Position numbers and translations under genes: made by a program. Below the pieces are notes generated by a model. The model was not told the origin of the DNA and searched no databases. It saw nothing but the letters and a program-made list of their open reading frames with translations. A stretch of 12,181 bases of DNA from Bradymonadales bacterium (GTDB lineage: Bacteria > Myxococcota > Bradymonadia > REDH01): contig CANKLS010000041.1 of NCBI GenBank assembly GCA_947483645.1, positions 1 through 12,181 of the forward strand, written 5' to 3'. This document shows, in pieces, positions 1 through 6,988 of the stretch (position 1 is the first letter of the stretch; every line of letters starts with the position of its first letter).

Positions 1-1940
1 GCAAGCCAGCTCCACGAACCGCCGCCCGCGGCCGAGCAGCCCTCGTCCGACTTCGCCTTCTTCGCAGGCGGAGTTGTATCGTCGGTCGTGGCGTCATCGC
101 TCCCCGAGTCGCCCGTGCTGTCGCCACCCGCATCGACCGCCGTGTCGGTATCGGCCACCACGCAGGCCGTCGTGTTGAGCATGCACTCTGCCGTGCAGGC
201 CAAGGTGCCCGAGGCAAAGCCGAGCGCGTCGCACGACAGATCCAGCAGGTCTGCACCGTCGCAGGACTCGTCCCCCGTTGCGACGCCGTCGCCGCATGCA
301 TCCACAGGTGCGACCGCGCAGCCGGCCGTGTCGATGACACAGCCCGGCAGACAGGCAAGCGAACCCTCGCCAACACCCAGGCTACCGCAGGTCGCATCAC
401 CGAAGTCGCTGCCGTCACATACCTCGCCGGTATCGATGGCGCCGTTGCCGCAGAGCGTGCAGGCGGTCACATCGAGCTCGCAGATAGCCGAACAGCCGAG
501 CGTGCCGGCCGCAAACCCCTCGGTGGTGCAGGCGAGCTCCGCAGGAACCGTGCCGTCACAGCTCTCCTCGGCATCCAGCACACCGTCGCCGCAGCGCGAG
601 CAGGCGGCCGTCTCGAAGGTGCAATCCGAACCGCAACCGAGCGTGCCGCTCACAAAGCCGAGGCTCGCGCAGGTGCCGCCATTGAGGTCGCCGTTGTCGC
701 ACACCTCGCTGCCCGTCGCCACGCCGTCGCCGCAGACATCCACCACAGTGCCGACGCATCCGCTCGTGTCGAAAAGACAGCCCGAGATGCAGCCAAGCGT
801 CCCACCAGTGAAGCCAAGCATTTCGCAGGTCGTGCCGCCCAGATCGCCGCCGTCGCAGGTCTCGGAGCCATCGCGCGTGTCGTTGCCGCAGAGCGTGCAG
901 CCCGAGGTGTCGAGCCCGCAGCCCGCGCAGGCTATCGTGCCGCCGGCAAACCCCAGCGCCTCGCAGGTCGCGCCGCCCAGATTGCTCCCGTCGCAGGTCT
1001 CGCTGCCGCCGATGGTGCCATCGCCGCACTGGTTGCAGAAGACCTCGTCGAAGGTGCAGTCTCCGCCGCACAGCAGCGTCCCCGCCGTGTAGCCGCGGCT
1101 GACGCAGGTTGCTCCGCCCAGGTCGCCGGCGTCACAAATCTCGGGACCTGTCCGCCTGCCATCGCCGCAAACATCGGTCGGGAGCGTGATGCAGCCCGTC
1201 GTCACCAGGCCGCTGCAGCTGTCGTCGCAAGTCAGGGGCCCGCCGTCGAAACCCTCGGTCACGCAGCTTGCTCCGCCAAGGTCGGGGCCGTCACAGACCT
1301 CGGCACCCGTGCGCGTGTCGTCGCCGCAGACATCCTCAGGCACCGCGACACAGCTCAAGGTATCGATCTCGTCACAGGTCGGACTGCAACCAATGCTGCC
1401 GCTCGCAAAGCCCTCGCTCACACAGGTTGCGCCGCCCACATCGCTGCCGTCACACACCTCGCCGGCAGCCACATAGGTGGCGTTGTCACCACAGGGGTCG
1501 GGGCAGTTCTGGGTGCCGCCCGCGCTGCCGCCGCACCGCGCACAGTTGGCGCCGGTGCCGGCCGTCGAGGCGCAGCTCGCATAGCCCGGAAGCGTCGCGA
1601 TGAGCAGCGTCGGATTCGGGTTGCCAGGCCTCCATGCACCCGGCGGGTCGCCCAGCTCTTCGCCATTGGTGTAGCCGTCGCCGTCTGCATCGAGGGCGGC
1701 GAGCGCCGGGCCCCAAACAACGCTTCCCGCTGCGCCAGATACCGTCATAAAGCTGAACTCAATCTGCGTCCCGAACTGGTTCCGGGCGCCGCCGAAGCTG
1801 GCCACATGGCAGGCGATGCAATTGGCCTGCGAACCATTCGGAATCTGGCTCACACGAAACGACCGCGCCTCAGACGACGAGGCGCCGAGCACAAGACCGC
1901 AGAGCACAACCAAGCAAGACAGCAGCGAAAGAGAGCGCAT
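1..1940 (-). CDS. Exported nine-repeat Cys-rich protein with CxxCH/EF-hand head and MYXO-CTERM tail (partial, C-terminus off the left edge)
   Basis: The reading frame stays open from ATG 1940 to the left edge (646 complete codons). Residues 1-25 look like a Sec signal peptide, probably cut after SSSEA. The mature head has CIACH (C41-H45), the segment GGARNQFG (50-57), W76, and an EF-hand-like loop D84-x-D-x-D-G ending in E95, followed by LGDP and W103. Residues 150-593 hold nine six-cysteine repeats of the myxobacterial type (CGDG...ExCDG...C...GF..G.L.C...C......C). Residues 594-634 are an Asp/Thr/Ser-rich linker; then EGCSAAGGG opens a MYXO-CTERM tail that the window cuts. The protein is probably displayed on the cell surface. 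ATG 1943 precedes ATG 1940, but GAGGAGG lies five bases from 1940 and only two from 1943, so 1940 is preferred. It is a paralogue of the next gene upstream (67-base gap). CxxCH may bind haem or only form a disulfide. The role is unknown. Confidence 0.88.
   Translation of the reverse strand, partial: MRSLSLLSCLVVLCGLVLGASSSEARSFRVSQIPNGSQANCIACHVASFGGARNQFGTQIEFSFMTVSGAAGSVVWGPALAALDADGDGYTNGEELGDPPGAWRPGNPNPTLLIATLPGYASCASTAGTGANCARCGGSAGGTQNCPDPCGDNATYVAAGEVCDGSDVGGATCVSEGFASGSIGCSPTCDEIDTLSCVAVPEDVCGDDTRTGAEVCDGPDLGGASCVTEGFDGGPLTCDDSCSGLVTTGCITLPTDVCGDGRRTGPEICDAGDLGGATCVSRGYTAGTLLCGGDCTFDEVFCNQCGDGTIGGSETCDGSNLGGATCEALGFAGGTIACAGCGLDTSGCTLCGNDTRDGSETCDGGDLGGTTCEMLGFTGGTLGCISGCLFDTSGCVGTVVDVCGDGVATGSEVCDNGDLNGGTCASLGFVSGTLGCGSDCTFETAACSRCGDGVLDAEESCDGTVPAELACTTEGFAAGTLGCSAICELDVTACTLCGNGAIDTGEVCDGSDFGDATCGSLGVGEGSLACLPGCVIDTAGCAVAPVDACGDGVATGDESCDGADLLDLSCDALGFASGTLACTAECMLNTTACVVADTDTAVDAGGDSTGDSGSDDATTDDTTPPAKKAKSDEGCSAAGGGSWSWL
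162..1493 (-). repeat. Nine tandem six-cysteine repeats (myxobacterial disulfide-repeat type)
   Basis: The units start at residues 150, 205, 258, 305, 351, 403, 450, 497 and 549 of the host protein. Each has six cysteines at nearly fixed spacing: C-x10/12-C-x9-C-x11-C-x2/3-C-x6/7-C. Links between units are either two residues (NQ, TL, SR, TL) or seven residues ending in DV or DA. Units 3-5 and 6-8 form a repeated block with a period of 145-146 residues (about 437 bases). Unit 4 lacks one residue in its fourth loop and units 1-2 have one extra in the last loop, but every unit keeps all six cysteines. The repeats are probably disulfide-bonded extracellular spacers. Confidence 0.9.
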
Positions 1941-1945
1941 CATAA

Positions 1946-1952
1946 CCTCCTC
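1946..1952 (-). promoter_or_regulatory. Shine-Dalgarno GAGGAGG deciding the start of the nine-repeat gene
   Basis: On the minus strand GAGGAGG is followed by TT and two consecutive ATG codons. Spacing is two bases to ATG 1943 and five bases to ATG 1940. The second fits normal bacterial spacing better. The rest of the 67-base gap up to the preceding gene holds no clear terminator or promoter. Confidence 0.7.
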
Positions 1953-2007
1953 AAAGAGCGTTGTTGCACTCTGCCACCGCAGGATCTGCTCGGCAAACTT
2001 TCCGCGA

Positions 2008-2790
2008 TCAGAACGCCCGGAACCTGCGACGGCCCGCCAGCGCGGCGACCAGGAGCAGCCCGAAGACCGCTGTGGAGCCACCGCCCGCTGCACAGCCACC
2101 CGGCTGCGTCACGCTCGTCTCCACCGGCGCCGTCGTGTCGCTGCCCTCGCCCGCATCCGCCTCGCTCCCCGTGTCTGCGGAACCCGATGCATCGGCGCCC
2201 GTGTCGGCCTCTGCACGCAAACAGGCCGACCCATCCACCGTGCAGGTCAACCGGCAGCTCACCTCGCCCGACAGATAGCCCAGCGAGACACAGCTCGTGC
2301 CACCCAGCTCCGCGCCATCGCAGTACTCGCCAGCGCCGTCGGCCAAGATGCCGTCGCCGCAGATGCTCGGACAGCGCTGCACACCCGTCGCCGTGCCACG
2401 GCATCTTCCGCAGCTCCGCTCCGCCGTCGGGAGCTCGTCACAGGTCGCAAAGCCGGGAAAGGAGAAGCTGACGGGCGCAGGATCTCCCGGCAGCCATGTG
2501 CCCTCGGGGTCACCCAGCTCCTGGCCATTCGTCGCGCCGTCGCCGTCCGAGTCCAGAGCCGCCAGTTCCGGCCCCCACAGCGCATCCGCTGAGCTCAATG
2601 CGCCCGACGACAGGAAGCCCGCCTCCATCGCCAGTCCAAAGGGGTTGAGCTGGTCGCCGTTGTGACAGCCGTTGCAGCCGAGCGCCGCGCCGGCGGGCAG
2701 CTGCTGCTCGCGGAAGGGGCGGGCAGATGCAGGAGACGCGGCTGCAGTGAGCGCGAAAAGTGCAGAGAGCGCAAAGAGGAGTTGACGCAT
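2008..2790 (-). CDS. Exported single-repeat paralogue: CxxCH/EF-hand head, one Cys-rich repeat, MYXO-CTERM tail
   Basis: This 260-residue protein has the same plan as its neighbour. Residues 1-23 are a signal peptide ending in SPASA. CNGCH is at C39-H43, then NPFG (49-52), W72, and the EF-hand-like loop D80-S-D-G-D-G to E91, followed by LGDP and W99. A short cysteine-containing stretch (C117-C140) precedes one six-cysteine repeat (C144-C190). Residues 194-225 are an Ala/Asp/Thr/Ser/Glu-rich linker. The tail has GGC (231-233), a hydrophobic segment (about 240-253) and a terminal RRRFRAF, which is the full MYXO-CTERM layout (conserved Cys, one membrane helix, basic end). In myxobacteria such tails are processed by an intramembrane protease for surface anchoring. 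An upstream in-frame extension of 37 codons exists, but it would bury the signal peptide, so ATG 2790 is chosen; its ribosome site is weak (AGG about eight bases upstream). Function is unknown. Confidence 0.88.
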   Translation of the reverse strand: MRQLLFALSALFALTAAASPASARPFREQQLPAGAALGCNGCHNGDQLNPFGLAMEAGFLSSGALSSADALWGPELAALDSDGDGATNGQELGDPEGTWLPGDPAPVSFSFPGFATCDELPTAERSCGRCRGTATGVQRCPSICGDGILADGAGEYCDGAELGGTSCVSLGYLSGEVSCRLTCTVDGSACLRAEADTGADASGSADTGSEADAGEGSDTTAPVETSVTQPGGCAAGGGSTAVFGLLLVAALAGRRRFRAF

Positions 2791-2929
2791 GAGAGACCTA
2801 ACCTTGGGTGCCAATGTTGCGCGGGCGGATGCGACACACCCCCCGCTGCTCGCCCGGCGCGCGATCGGGATAGTCCTCGCCGATGGAATCGACATCTTCA
2901 ATGGCGCCAGCTCTCGGGACGGTGAATCA
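2791..2929. other. Gap between acylase and single-repeat gene; no clear signal
   Basis: This stretch of nearly 140 bases separates the acylase stop from the start of the single-repeat gene. I looked for a stem-loop with a T-run and for a minus-strand promoter. I found only a weak five-base inverted repeat (ATCGG/CCGAT near 2868-2894) and no T-run. A separate promoter for the two surface proteins may lie here, but I cannot point to one. Confidence 0.3.
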
Positions 2930-5632
2930 GCGGGCGGGGCGAACAGGCACCAGCGAGATGGTCGCAGCCTCGATCGGGGCCACCGACATGTTCAGGTCGC
3001 GCGGCGTGTTGCTCAGCCAGAGCGGCAGGTGGTCTTCGTAGTTCGGCGAGGTGCGGTGCTGGCTCTGCCCGCCCGGCAGCTGATACTGGCAGCTCACCGT
3101 CGAGGAGACAGGGTCGGCCTCGCACTGCATCCGCATCGAGGGGCCTGCGGTGTGCGAGAAGTCGCCGCTCCGCGCCGAATCCGGGTTGGCCACATCCACC
3201 GTCGCAAAGCCGCCATCGTTGGCATAGGGGCCGTTGTCGTAGGTGGAGATACCAAACGAACTGAAGAGATCCGCGGGCATCTTCAGCACATGCTTGCGGC
3301 CCCACAACCAGCTCTCGGCATCTGCCGAATCGAAGGTCGTCGCCAGCTTGTCTGCTGACGCCGTGAGCGCCCGCACGAGCGTCTCGCCCTGCGTCTCGGT
3401 CGCCGCCGCCGTCGACACATCGTCCCAGTAGTTCCGGGCAGCAGCGAAGGTGCCTGGCTGCGACACCAGTCGGAGCAGCGTCATGACGGGAGCCTTCACC
3501 GGCCAGGCCGTGCCCGTGCCCGTCGCAAAGCTGTTCGCATTCGCCTCATCGTCGAAGGTCAGCTCGGTCGCCGTCTGCAGGTACTCGTGGAAAATCATGC
3601 AGGCCACCGCCGCCTCACGGGCTGCCGCATCGTCCGACGCAGCGCCTGCTGCATCCGAGCTCGCAAGCCCGGTCGGGCAGGTGCGGTCCCAGGCCGTCAG
3701 ACGAGCAACCAGGGCGCTCTGCGTCGCATCGAGGGTCGCAGCAGCAGCAGCTTCAAAGAGCGCAGGCAGCAGCATGTCGGCCGCCAACAGTCGGGTGTCG
3801 GCTGCGATGGTGTTCATCGTTGTCTTCGTGTGGGTGTTCTCACCCGCCTCAACGAGCGCCTTGATCCGGCTGGCGCGGAAGCCGAAATCGCTCGAGCTCT
3901 GCAGCGGCGAGTAGCCATCGTTGGTCGCATCGCCATCGGCCAGCGCACCCGTCATGTCGTTGTTCGCCGTGACCACATAACCTGCGACCGGGTTGAGCGC
4001 CTGCGGCAGGTCGTCGTAGGCATAGAAGCCCTGCCACTCCGCGCTGCCATCGCCGGGCAGCGCAGCCCAGGGCGAGAGCGAGCGGCTCGCCCACGGACGC
4101 AGCGGGACGCGGCTCAGCGGGAACCAGCCGATGTTGTTCTCCGCATCAATCACCACCCAGTTCTGGCCCACGCTCGTCGCCTGCGAGATCGCCACCTTCG
4201 CCTCGGCGATGTTGTTCGAAAAGTTCAGGTCGGTCAGGAAGTTGATGTCGGTCGTCATGTCGTTGCCCGTCCAGCGGAGCGACACCGCCTTGCCGGCCGC
4301 CGCATCGAGCGACAGCACCGGCCCGTGATGGGGCACAATCTTCAGCGGAACCACCTGCGGCTCCAGCACGCCCGTCACCGAGTTGGCCACCTCGAAGGTG
4401 TGATTGACCGTGATGAAGGGGACCGTCTCGCCGTTGAAGACAACGCCGTCGCCGTCCGCAGAGATGGTCTCAAGGTAGGCATCCGCCATATCGTAGTAGG
4501 TGGTCGTGGCGCCCCAGGCGACCCGCTCGTTCTGACCGATGAGGAAGAGCGGCAGACCGGCAAAGCTCATGCCGCCCGCATGCCAACTACCCGTGCCCCG
4601 CGACTTCGAATCCACCGTCGCGATATACCAGATGGCCGGGTTCGACAGCGTCAGGTGGGGGTCGTTCGCCAACAGCGCATTGCCGCTCGCCGTCCGCGTC
4701 CCCGACACCACCCAGTTGTTCGACCCCTTGATCGAGGTCTGCAGCGTCGCCGGCACATAGCCGGGCTCACCCAAGGCGCTCGCCATGACACTCCGCCAGG
4801 GGCCGTAGTCGGGCGCCTTGCCCGTCCGGGGAAGCACCAGCGAACCGCGGCCTGCCGGCGCATAGTCGGGCGCGATGACCGTCGGGTCGAGGCTCCACGG
4901 CCCCACCACCTCATAGGCCAGCTCCTCGCCAAGTCCGGCGATGTAGTCCGAGATTGCTAGGTCGTCCCGCCCCGAGTTGGTCAGGCTGTCGGCCAGCGCG
5001 ATGACCGACGAGACCGTGTCCTTCGGCTCCCAGTCCGGGATGTTCTCCTCCCGCACCAGCGCGAAGCTGTACTCCTCCGAGAGCACCGCCCCGTTCCGGC
5101 CCGCACGCATGTCGGCCAGCCAGGCATTCACGCCGTTGGCGTAGGCCTCCAGGATCGCCACCGACTTGGGCGAGGCGTTCTCAAGAATCGCATCCTCCAG
5201 GTAGCGCCCGTCCCGCGTCATGAAGGTGACCCGGTTCCGCTTGTCGACCTCGATGGCCGCCGCACCCACCAGCTGCGAAACCCGGCCCGTCGTCACGCGG
5301 CGGCGCAGGTCCATCTGCTCAAAGCGGTCGCGGGCATGAAAGTAGCCCAGGCCAGCCGCGCAGTCCTCGTCGGTCGCACAGAGCAGGTGAAGCACGCCGA
5401 GCGCATCGAAGCTGGCGGTCAACTCGCCCGAAAGCCCGGGGATTGAGACCCCTTCGAGGGCGCCGCTGCCATCGGTGTCGCCGCTGCCGCTGTCGCCGCT
5501 GCCCGAACCACCCGAATCCGAGGTGTCGCCGCTGCCGCCCGTGTCGGCCGCGCTCTCCTTCTTGTCGTCCGAACAGGCCACCGCCAGCAGCGCCAGCGCA
5601 GAAACCAGACTCCACTTCGACATGCTCTTCAT
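2927..5632 (-). CDS. Penicillin-acylase-family Ntn hydrolase, lipoprotein
   Basis: The 901-residue product (from ATG 5632) is a large N-terminal-nucleophile amidase. The first 19 residues are a hydrophobic signal ending in LAVA, and C20 is a plausible lipobox cysteine; Ser at +2 suggests outer-membrane sorting. Residues 23-59 are a Gly/Ser/Asp/Thr-rich tether. The alpha-chain landmark GYFHARDRFEQMDLRRR is near 96-112. The nucleophile is S304 in KGSNNWVVSG (codon 4721-4723), where autoproteolysis would create the beta chain; NDPHL, GQNERVAWG, HHGPV (435-439), QNWVVIDAENNIGW, TANN and a C-terminal PGGQS follow. All are family hallmarks. The family hydrolyses amide bonds in beta-lactams, acyl-homoserine lactones and related acyl amides; the substrate cannot be told from sequence. 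GTG 5635 is also in frame, but GAGGAG lies six bases from ATG 5632 and three from the GTG. It follows the LysR gene by 39 bases. Confidence 0.9.
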   Translation of the reverse strand: MKSMSKWSLVSALALLAVACSDDKKESAADTGGSGDTSDSGGSGSGDSGSGDTDGSGALEGVSIPGLSGELTASFDALGVLHLLCATDEDCAAGLGYFHARDRFEQMDLRRRVTTGRVSQLVGAAAIEVDKRNRVTFMTRDGRYLEDAILENASPKSVAILEAYANGVNAWLADMRAGRNGAVLSEEYSFALVREENIPDWEPKDTVSSVIALADSLTNSGRDDLAISDYIAGLGEELAYEVVGPWSLDPTVIAPDYAPAGRGSLVLPRTGKAPDYGPWRSVMASALGEPGYVPATLQTSIKGSNNWVVSGTRTASGNALLANDPHLTLSNPAIWYIATVDSKSRGTGSWHAGGMSFAGLPLFLIGQNERVAWGATTTYYDMADAYLETISADGDGVVFNGETVPFITVNHTFEVANSVTGVLEPQVVPLKIVPHHGPVLSLDAAAGKAVSLRWTGNDMTTDINFLTDLNFSNNIAEAKVAISQATSVGQNWVVIDAENNIGWFPLSRVPLRPWASRSLSPWAALPGDGSAEWQGFYAYDDLPQALNPVAGYVVTANNDMTGALADGDATNDGYSPLQSSSDFGFRASRIKALVEAGENTHTKTTMNTIAADTRLLAADMLLPALFEAAAAATLDATQSALVARLTAWDRTCPTGLASSDAAGAASDDAAAREAAVACMIFHEYLQTATELTFDDEANANSFATGTGTAWPVKAPVMTLLRLVSQPGTFAAARNYWDDVSTAAATETQGETLVRALTASADKLATTFDSADAESWLWGRKHVLKMPADLFSSFGISTYDNGPYANDGGFATVDVANPDSARSGDFSHTAGPSMRMQCEADPVSSTVSCQYQLPGGQSQHRTSPNYEDHLPLWLSNTPRDLNMSVAPIEAATISLVPVRPAR

Positions 5633-5638
5633 CACAAA

Positions 5639-5644
5639 CTCCTC
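5639..5644 (-). promoter_or_regulatory. Shine-Dalgarno GAGGAG deciding the acylase start
   Basis: On the minus strand GAGGAG is followed by TTT, then GTG and ATG in frame. Spacing is three bases to GTG 5635 and six to ATG 5632, which favours the ATG. It lies in the 39-base gap after the LysR stop, and no terminator is visible there, consistent with co-transcription. Confidence 0.65.
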
Positions 5645-5671
5645 ATTCGCGGGTCGTCTCTCGTGTCGCCC

Positions 5672-6592
5672 TTATCGCACCTGTTTTGCCACCGAGGCAA
5701 ACAGACCGCGCAACCACCGATAGGCAGCCCCCTGGTGCGTCCGCTCATGCCAGACCAGCGCCGTCGAAAAGTCCGGCAGCTCGATCGGCGGCGCAACCAC
5801 CTTCAGCCCGTAGACGCCGGCATACTTGAGCGCGATCCGCTCCACCGTCGTCAGCACCATGTCCGACTTCGCCACCACCGCCGGCGCTACCAGAAAGTGA
5901 GGAACGCTCATGGCGATCCGCCGCTCCAAGCCATGCTGCGCCAGCACCTCATCTACGGCGCCCGTCCAGCCACCCCCAGGGGTCACCACCAGGTGGCGCA
6001 TACGCAAGAAGGCATCGAGCTCGAGCCGCTCGCCCCGCACCTCCGGGTGATTCGCCCGTACCACGCAGCAGAACCGCTCCGGCAGCAGCACCGTCCGAAA
6101 GAGCCGGTCCGGCAGCCGGTCGATGCGCCCCATCGCCAGCGCAACATCCACCTCGCCCTTGTCGAGCGGCTCCAGGCAGAGGTTGTCGCCCAGCGACCGC
6201 ACCGACAGCTCCACGCCGGGCGCCAGCCGCTGTACCTCCGCCACCACCGCCGGCAGCAGCGACAGCGCAGCACCATCCGAGGCCTGCACCACAAAACGCA
6301 TCCGCGCCTCCGCCGGGTCGAAGGCCGGCTCGGTCCGTGTCACCCGCTCCAGCCCCTCCAGCGCAAGCCGCAGCGGCTCCGCCAGCTCGATGGCACGCGG
6401 CGTCAGCATCATCTCGCGGCCCGAGCGAACCAGTAGCTGGTCACCGAGCATCTCACGCAATCGAGCAAGCGCATGACTCATGGCAGGCTGGCTCAGCCCA
6501 ACCCGACGAGCGGCCTTGGAGACGCTCTTGTCGCCAAGGAGAGCATCGAAACAGCGCAGGAGATGGTAGTCGATGTTGGGTGTATTCATCAT
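5672..6592 (-). CDS. LysR-family transcriptional regulator
   Basis: The 306-residue protein has usual LysR length. Its N-terminal winged helix-turn-helix is clear: YHLLRCFDALL (9-19), SVSKAARRVGLSQPAMS (23-39), ALARLREMLGDQLLVRSGR (41-59), then LTPRA. This wording recalls the NodD/NahR-like subgroup. The remaining part (about 90-300) is the periplasmic-binding-protein-like effector domain, with GEVDVALAMG as the usual central strand. Two ATG codons are in frame (6592 and 6589) and neither has a strong ribosome site. Its gene diverges from the 82-residue/YceI pair and precedes the acylase by 39 bases, so either may be its target; LysR regulators commonly control a divergent neighbour and themselves. 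The effector is unknown. Confidence 0.93.
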   Translation of the reverse strand: MMNTPNIDYHLLRCFDALLGDKSVSKAARRVGLSQPAMSHALARLREMLGDQLLVRSGREMMLTPRAIELAEPLRLALEGLERVTRTEPAFDPAEARMRFVVQASDGAALSLLPAVVAEVQRLAPGVELSVRSLGDNLCLEPLDKGEVDVALAMGRIDRLPDRLFRTVLLPERFCCVVRANHPEVRGERLELDAFLRMRHLVVTPGGGWTGAVDEVLAQHGLERRIAMSVPHFLVAPAVVAKSDMVLTTVERIALKYAGVYGLKVVAPPIELPDFSTALVWHERTHQGAAYRWLRGLFASVAKQVR

Positions 6593-6690
6593 TCCGATAC
6601 TACATTATTCTACTATTCGATTTGCAAATCTTTTCCCGCGGCATAAACTGTCGGCTGCCGTTGTTCCCAACGCCCCACGCTGAGGCACCC
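6593..6690. promoter_or_regulatory. AT-rich divergent promoter region between LysR and the YceI pair
   Basis: This 98-base gap is much richer in A and T than the rest of the window, mainly at 6595-6650. For the plus strand a possible promoter is TTGCAA (6622-6627), 16 bases, TAAACT (6644-6649), each 4 of 6 to consensus. For the minus strand a possible -10 is TAGAAT (complement of 6607-6612, 5 of 6), with no good -35. Myxococcota promoters often deviate from consensus, so these are candidates only. Confidence 0.5.
6619..6630. promoter_or_regulatory. Perfect 12-base palindrome, candidate regulator-binding site
   Basis: GATTTGCAAATC reads the same on both strands. It sits in the divergent gap, 27 bases upstream of the LysR start, overlaps the possible plus-strand -35, and includes or overlaps T-N11-A arrangements (for example T6616 to A6628) of the LysR-box kind. 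Autoregulation by the LysR protein is an inference from position. Confidence 0.5.
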
Positions 6691-6939
6691 ATGTCCCTCC
6701 TCCAAAAACCCCTCATCGCCGGCCTCCTCGGCTTTGCGATCGGCGGCCCCGTCTGGGGCATCACCGGCTACGTCATCAACGACCTTACCTCCAAGGTCGA
6801 CCCCGTCGTCGCCGCCGAGATCGAGAAAGCCAAGGCGACGCAGAAGAGCCTCGACGACCTCTTTGCAGACAGCCCCGCGCCCGCCAAACCTGCCGCAGCC
6901 CCCGTGGCCGCCGGATCCGGCTCGGGCTCGGGCAAGTAA
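6691..6939 (+). CDS. 82-residue membrane-anchored protein of unknown function
   Basis: ATG 6691 is preceded by GAGG with a five-base gap. Residues 7-29 (PLIAGLLGFAIGGPVWGITGY) form one hydrophobic, glycine-rich segment, an uncleaved signal anchor or membrane helix. Residues 30-60 are charged and probably helical (VVAAEIEKAKATQKSLDDLF). The end is an Ala/Pro-rich stretch and a GSGSGSGK tail that looks like a flexible linker. I do not recognise a family. It lies 49 bases before the YceI gene on the same strand and probably shares its transcript, which suggests a cell-envelope role. Confidence 0.75.
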   Translation: MSLLQKPLIAGLLGFAIGGPVWGITGYVINDLTSKVDPVVAAEIEKAKATQKSLDDLFADSPAPAKPAAAPVAAGSGSGSGK

Positions 6940-6988
6940 CCCCCACGATACCAACCAGGCCCATCGGGCCGCACCCGGAGATGTCCCC

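Noticed and set aside
88..1092. Plus-strand open frame of 334 codons, Pro/Ser/Val-rich
   Set aside because: It lies antisense to the Cys-repeat array. Its low-complexity composition is what the complement of GC-rich repeated codons gives. The minus-strand frame has a signal peptide, regular cysteines and a ribosome site.
162..1493. CRISPR-like or mobile repeat array
   Set aside because: The periodicity follows codons and cysteine spacing, units are diverged at DNA level, and there are no spacers, terminal inverted repeats or transposase.
1898..1940. Lipobox at LLSC or VVLC in the signal of the nine-repeat protein
   Set aside because: The first cysteine (C9) is too close to the N-terminus and the second (C14) lies inside the hydrophobic core without a proper lipobox. 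A type I cut after SSSEA fits better, as in the paralogue.
2791..2901. N-terminal extension of 37 codons on the single-repeat protein
   Set aside because: It would place the signal peptide internally. The extension is basic, without hydrophobic character, and the paralogue starts directly at its signal peptide.
3587..4960. Plus-strand open frame of 457 codons, Arg/His-rich
   Set aside because: It is antisense to the acylase, has no recognisable domain, and shows the Arg-rich bias typical of shadow frames in GC-rich DNA.
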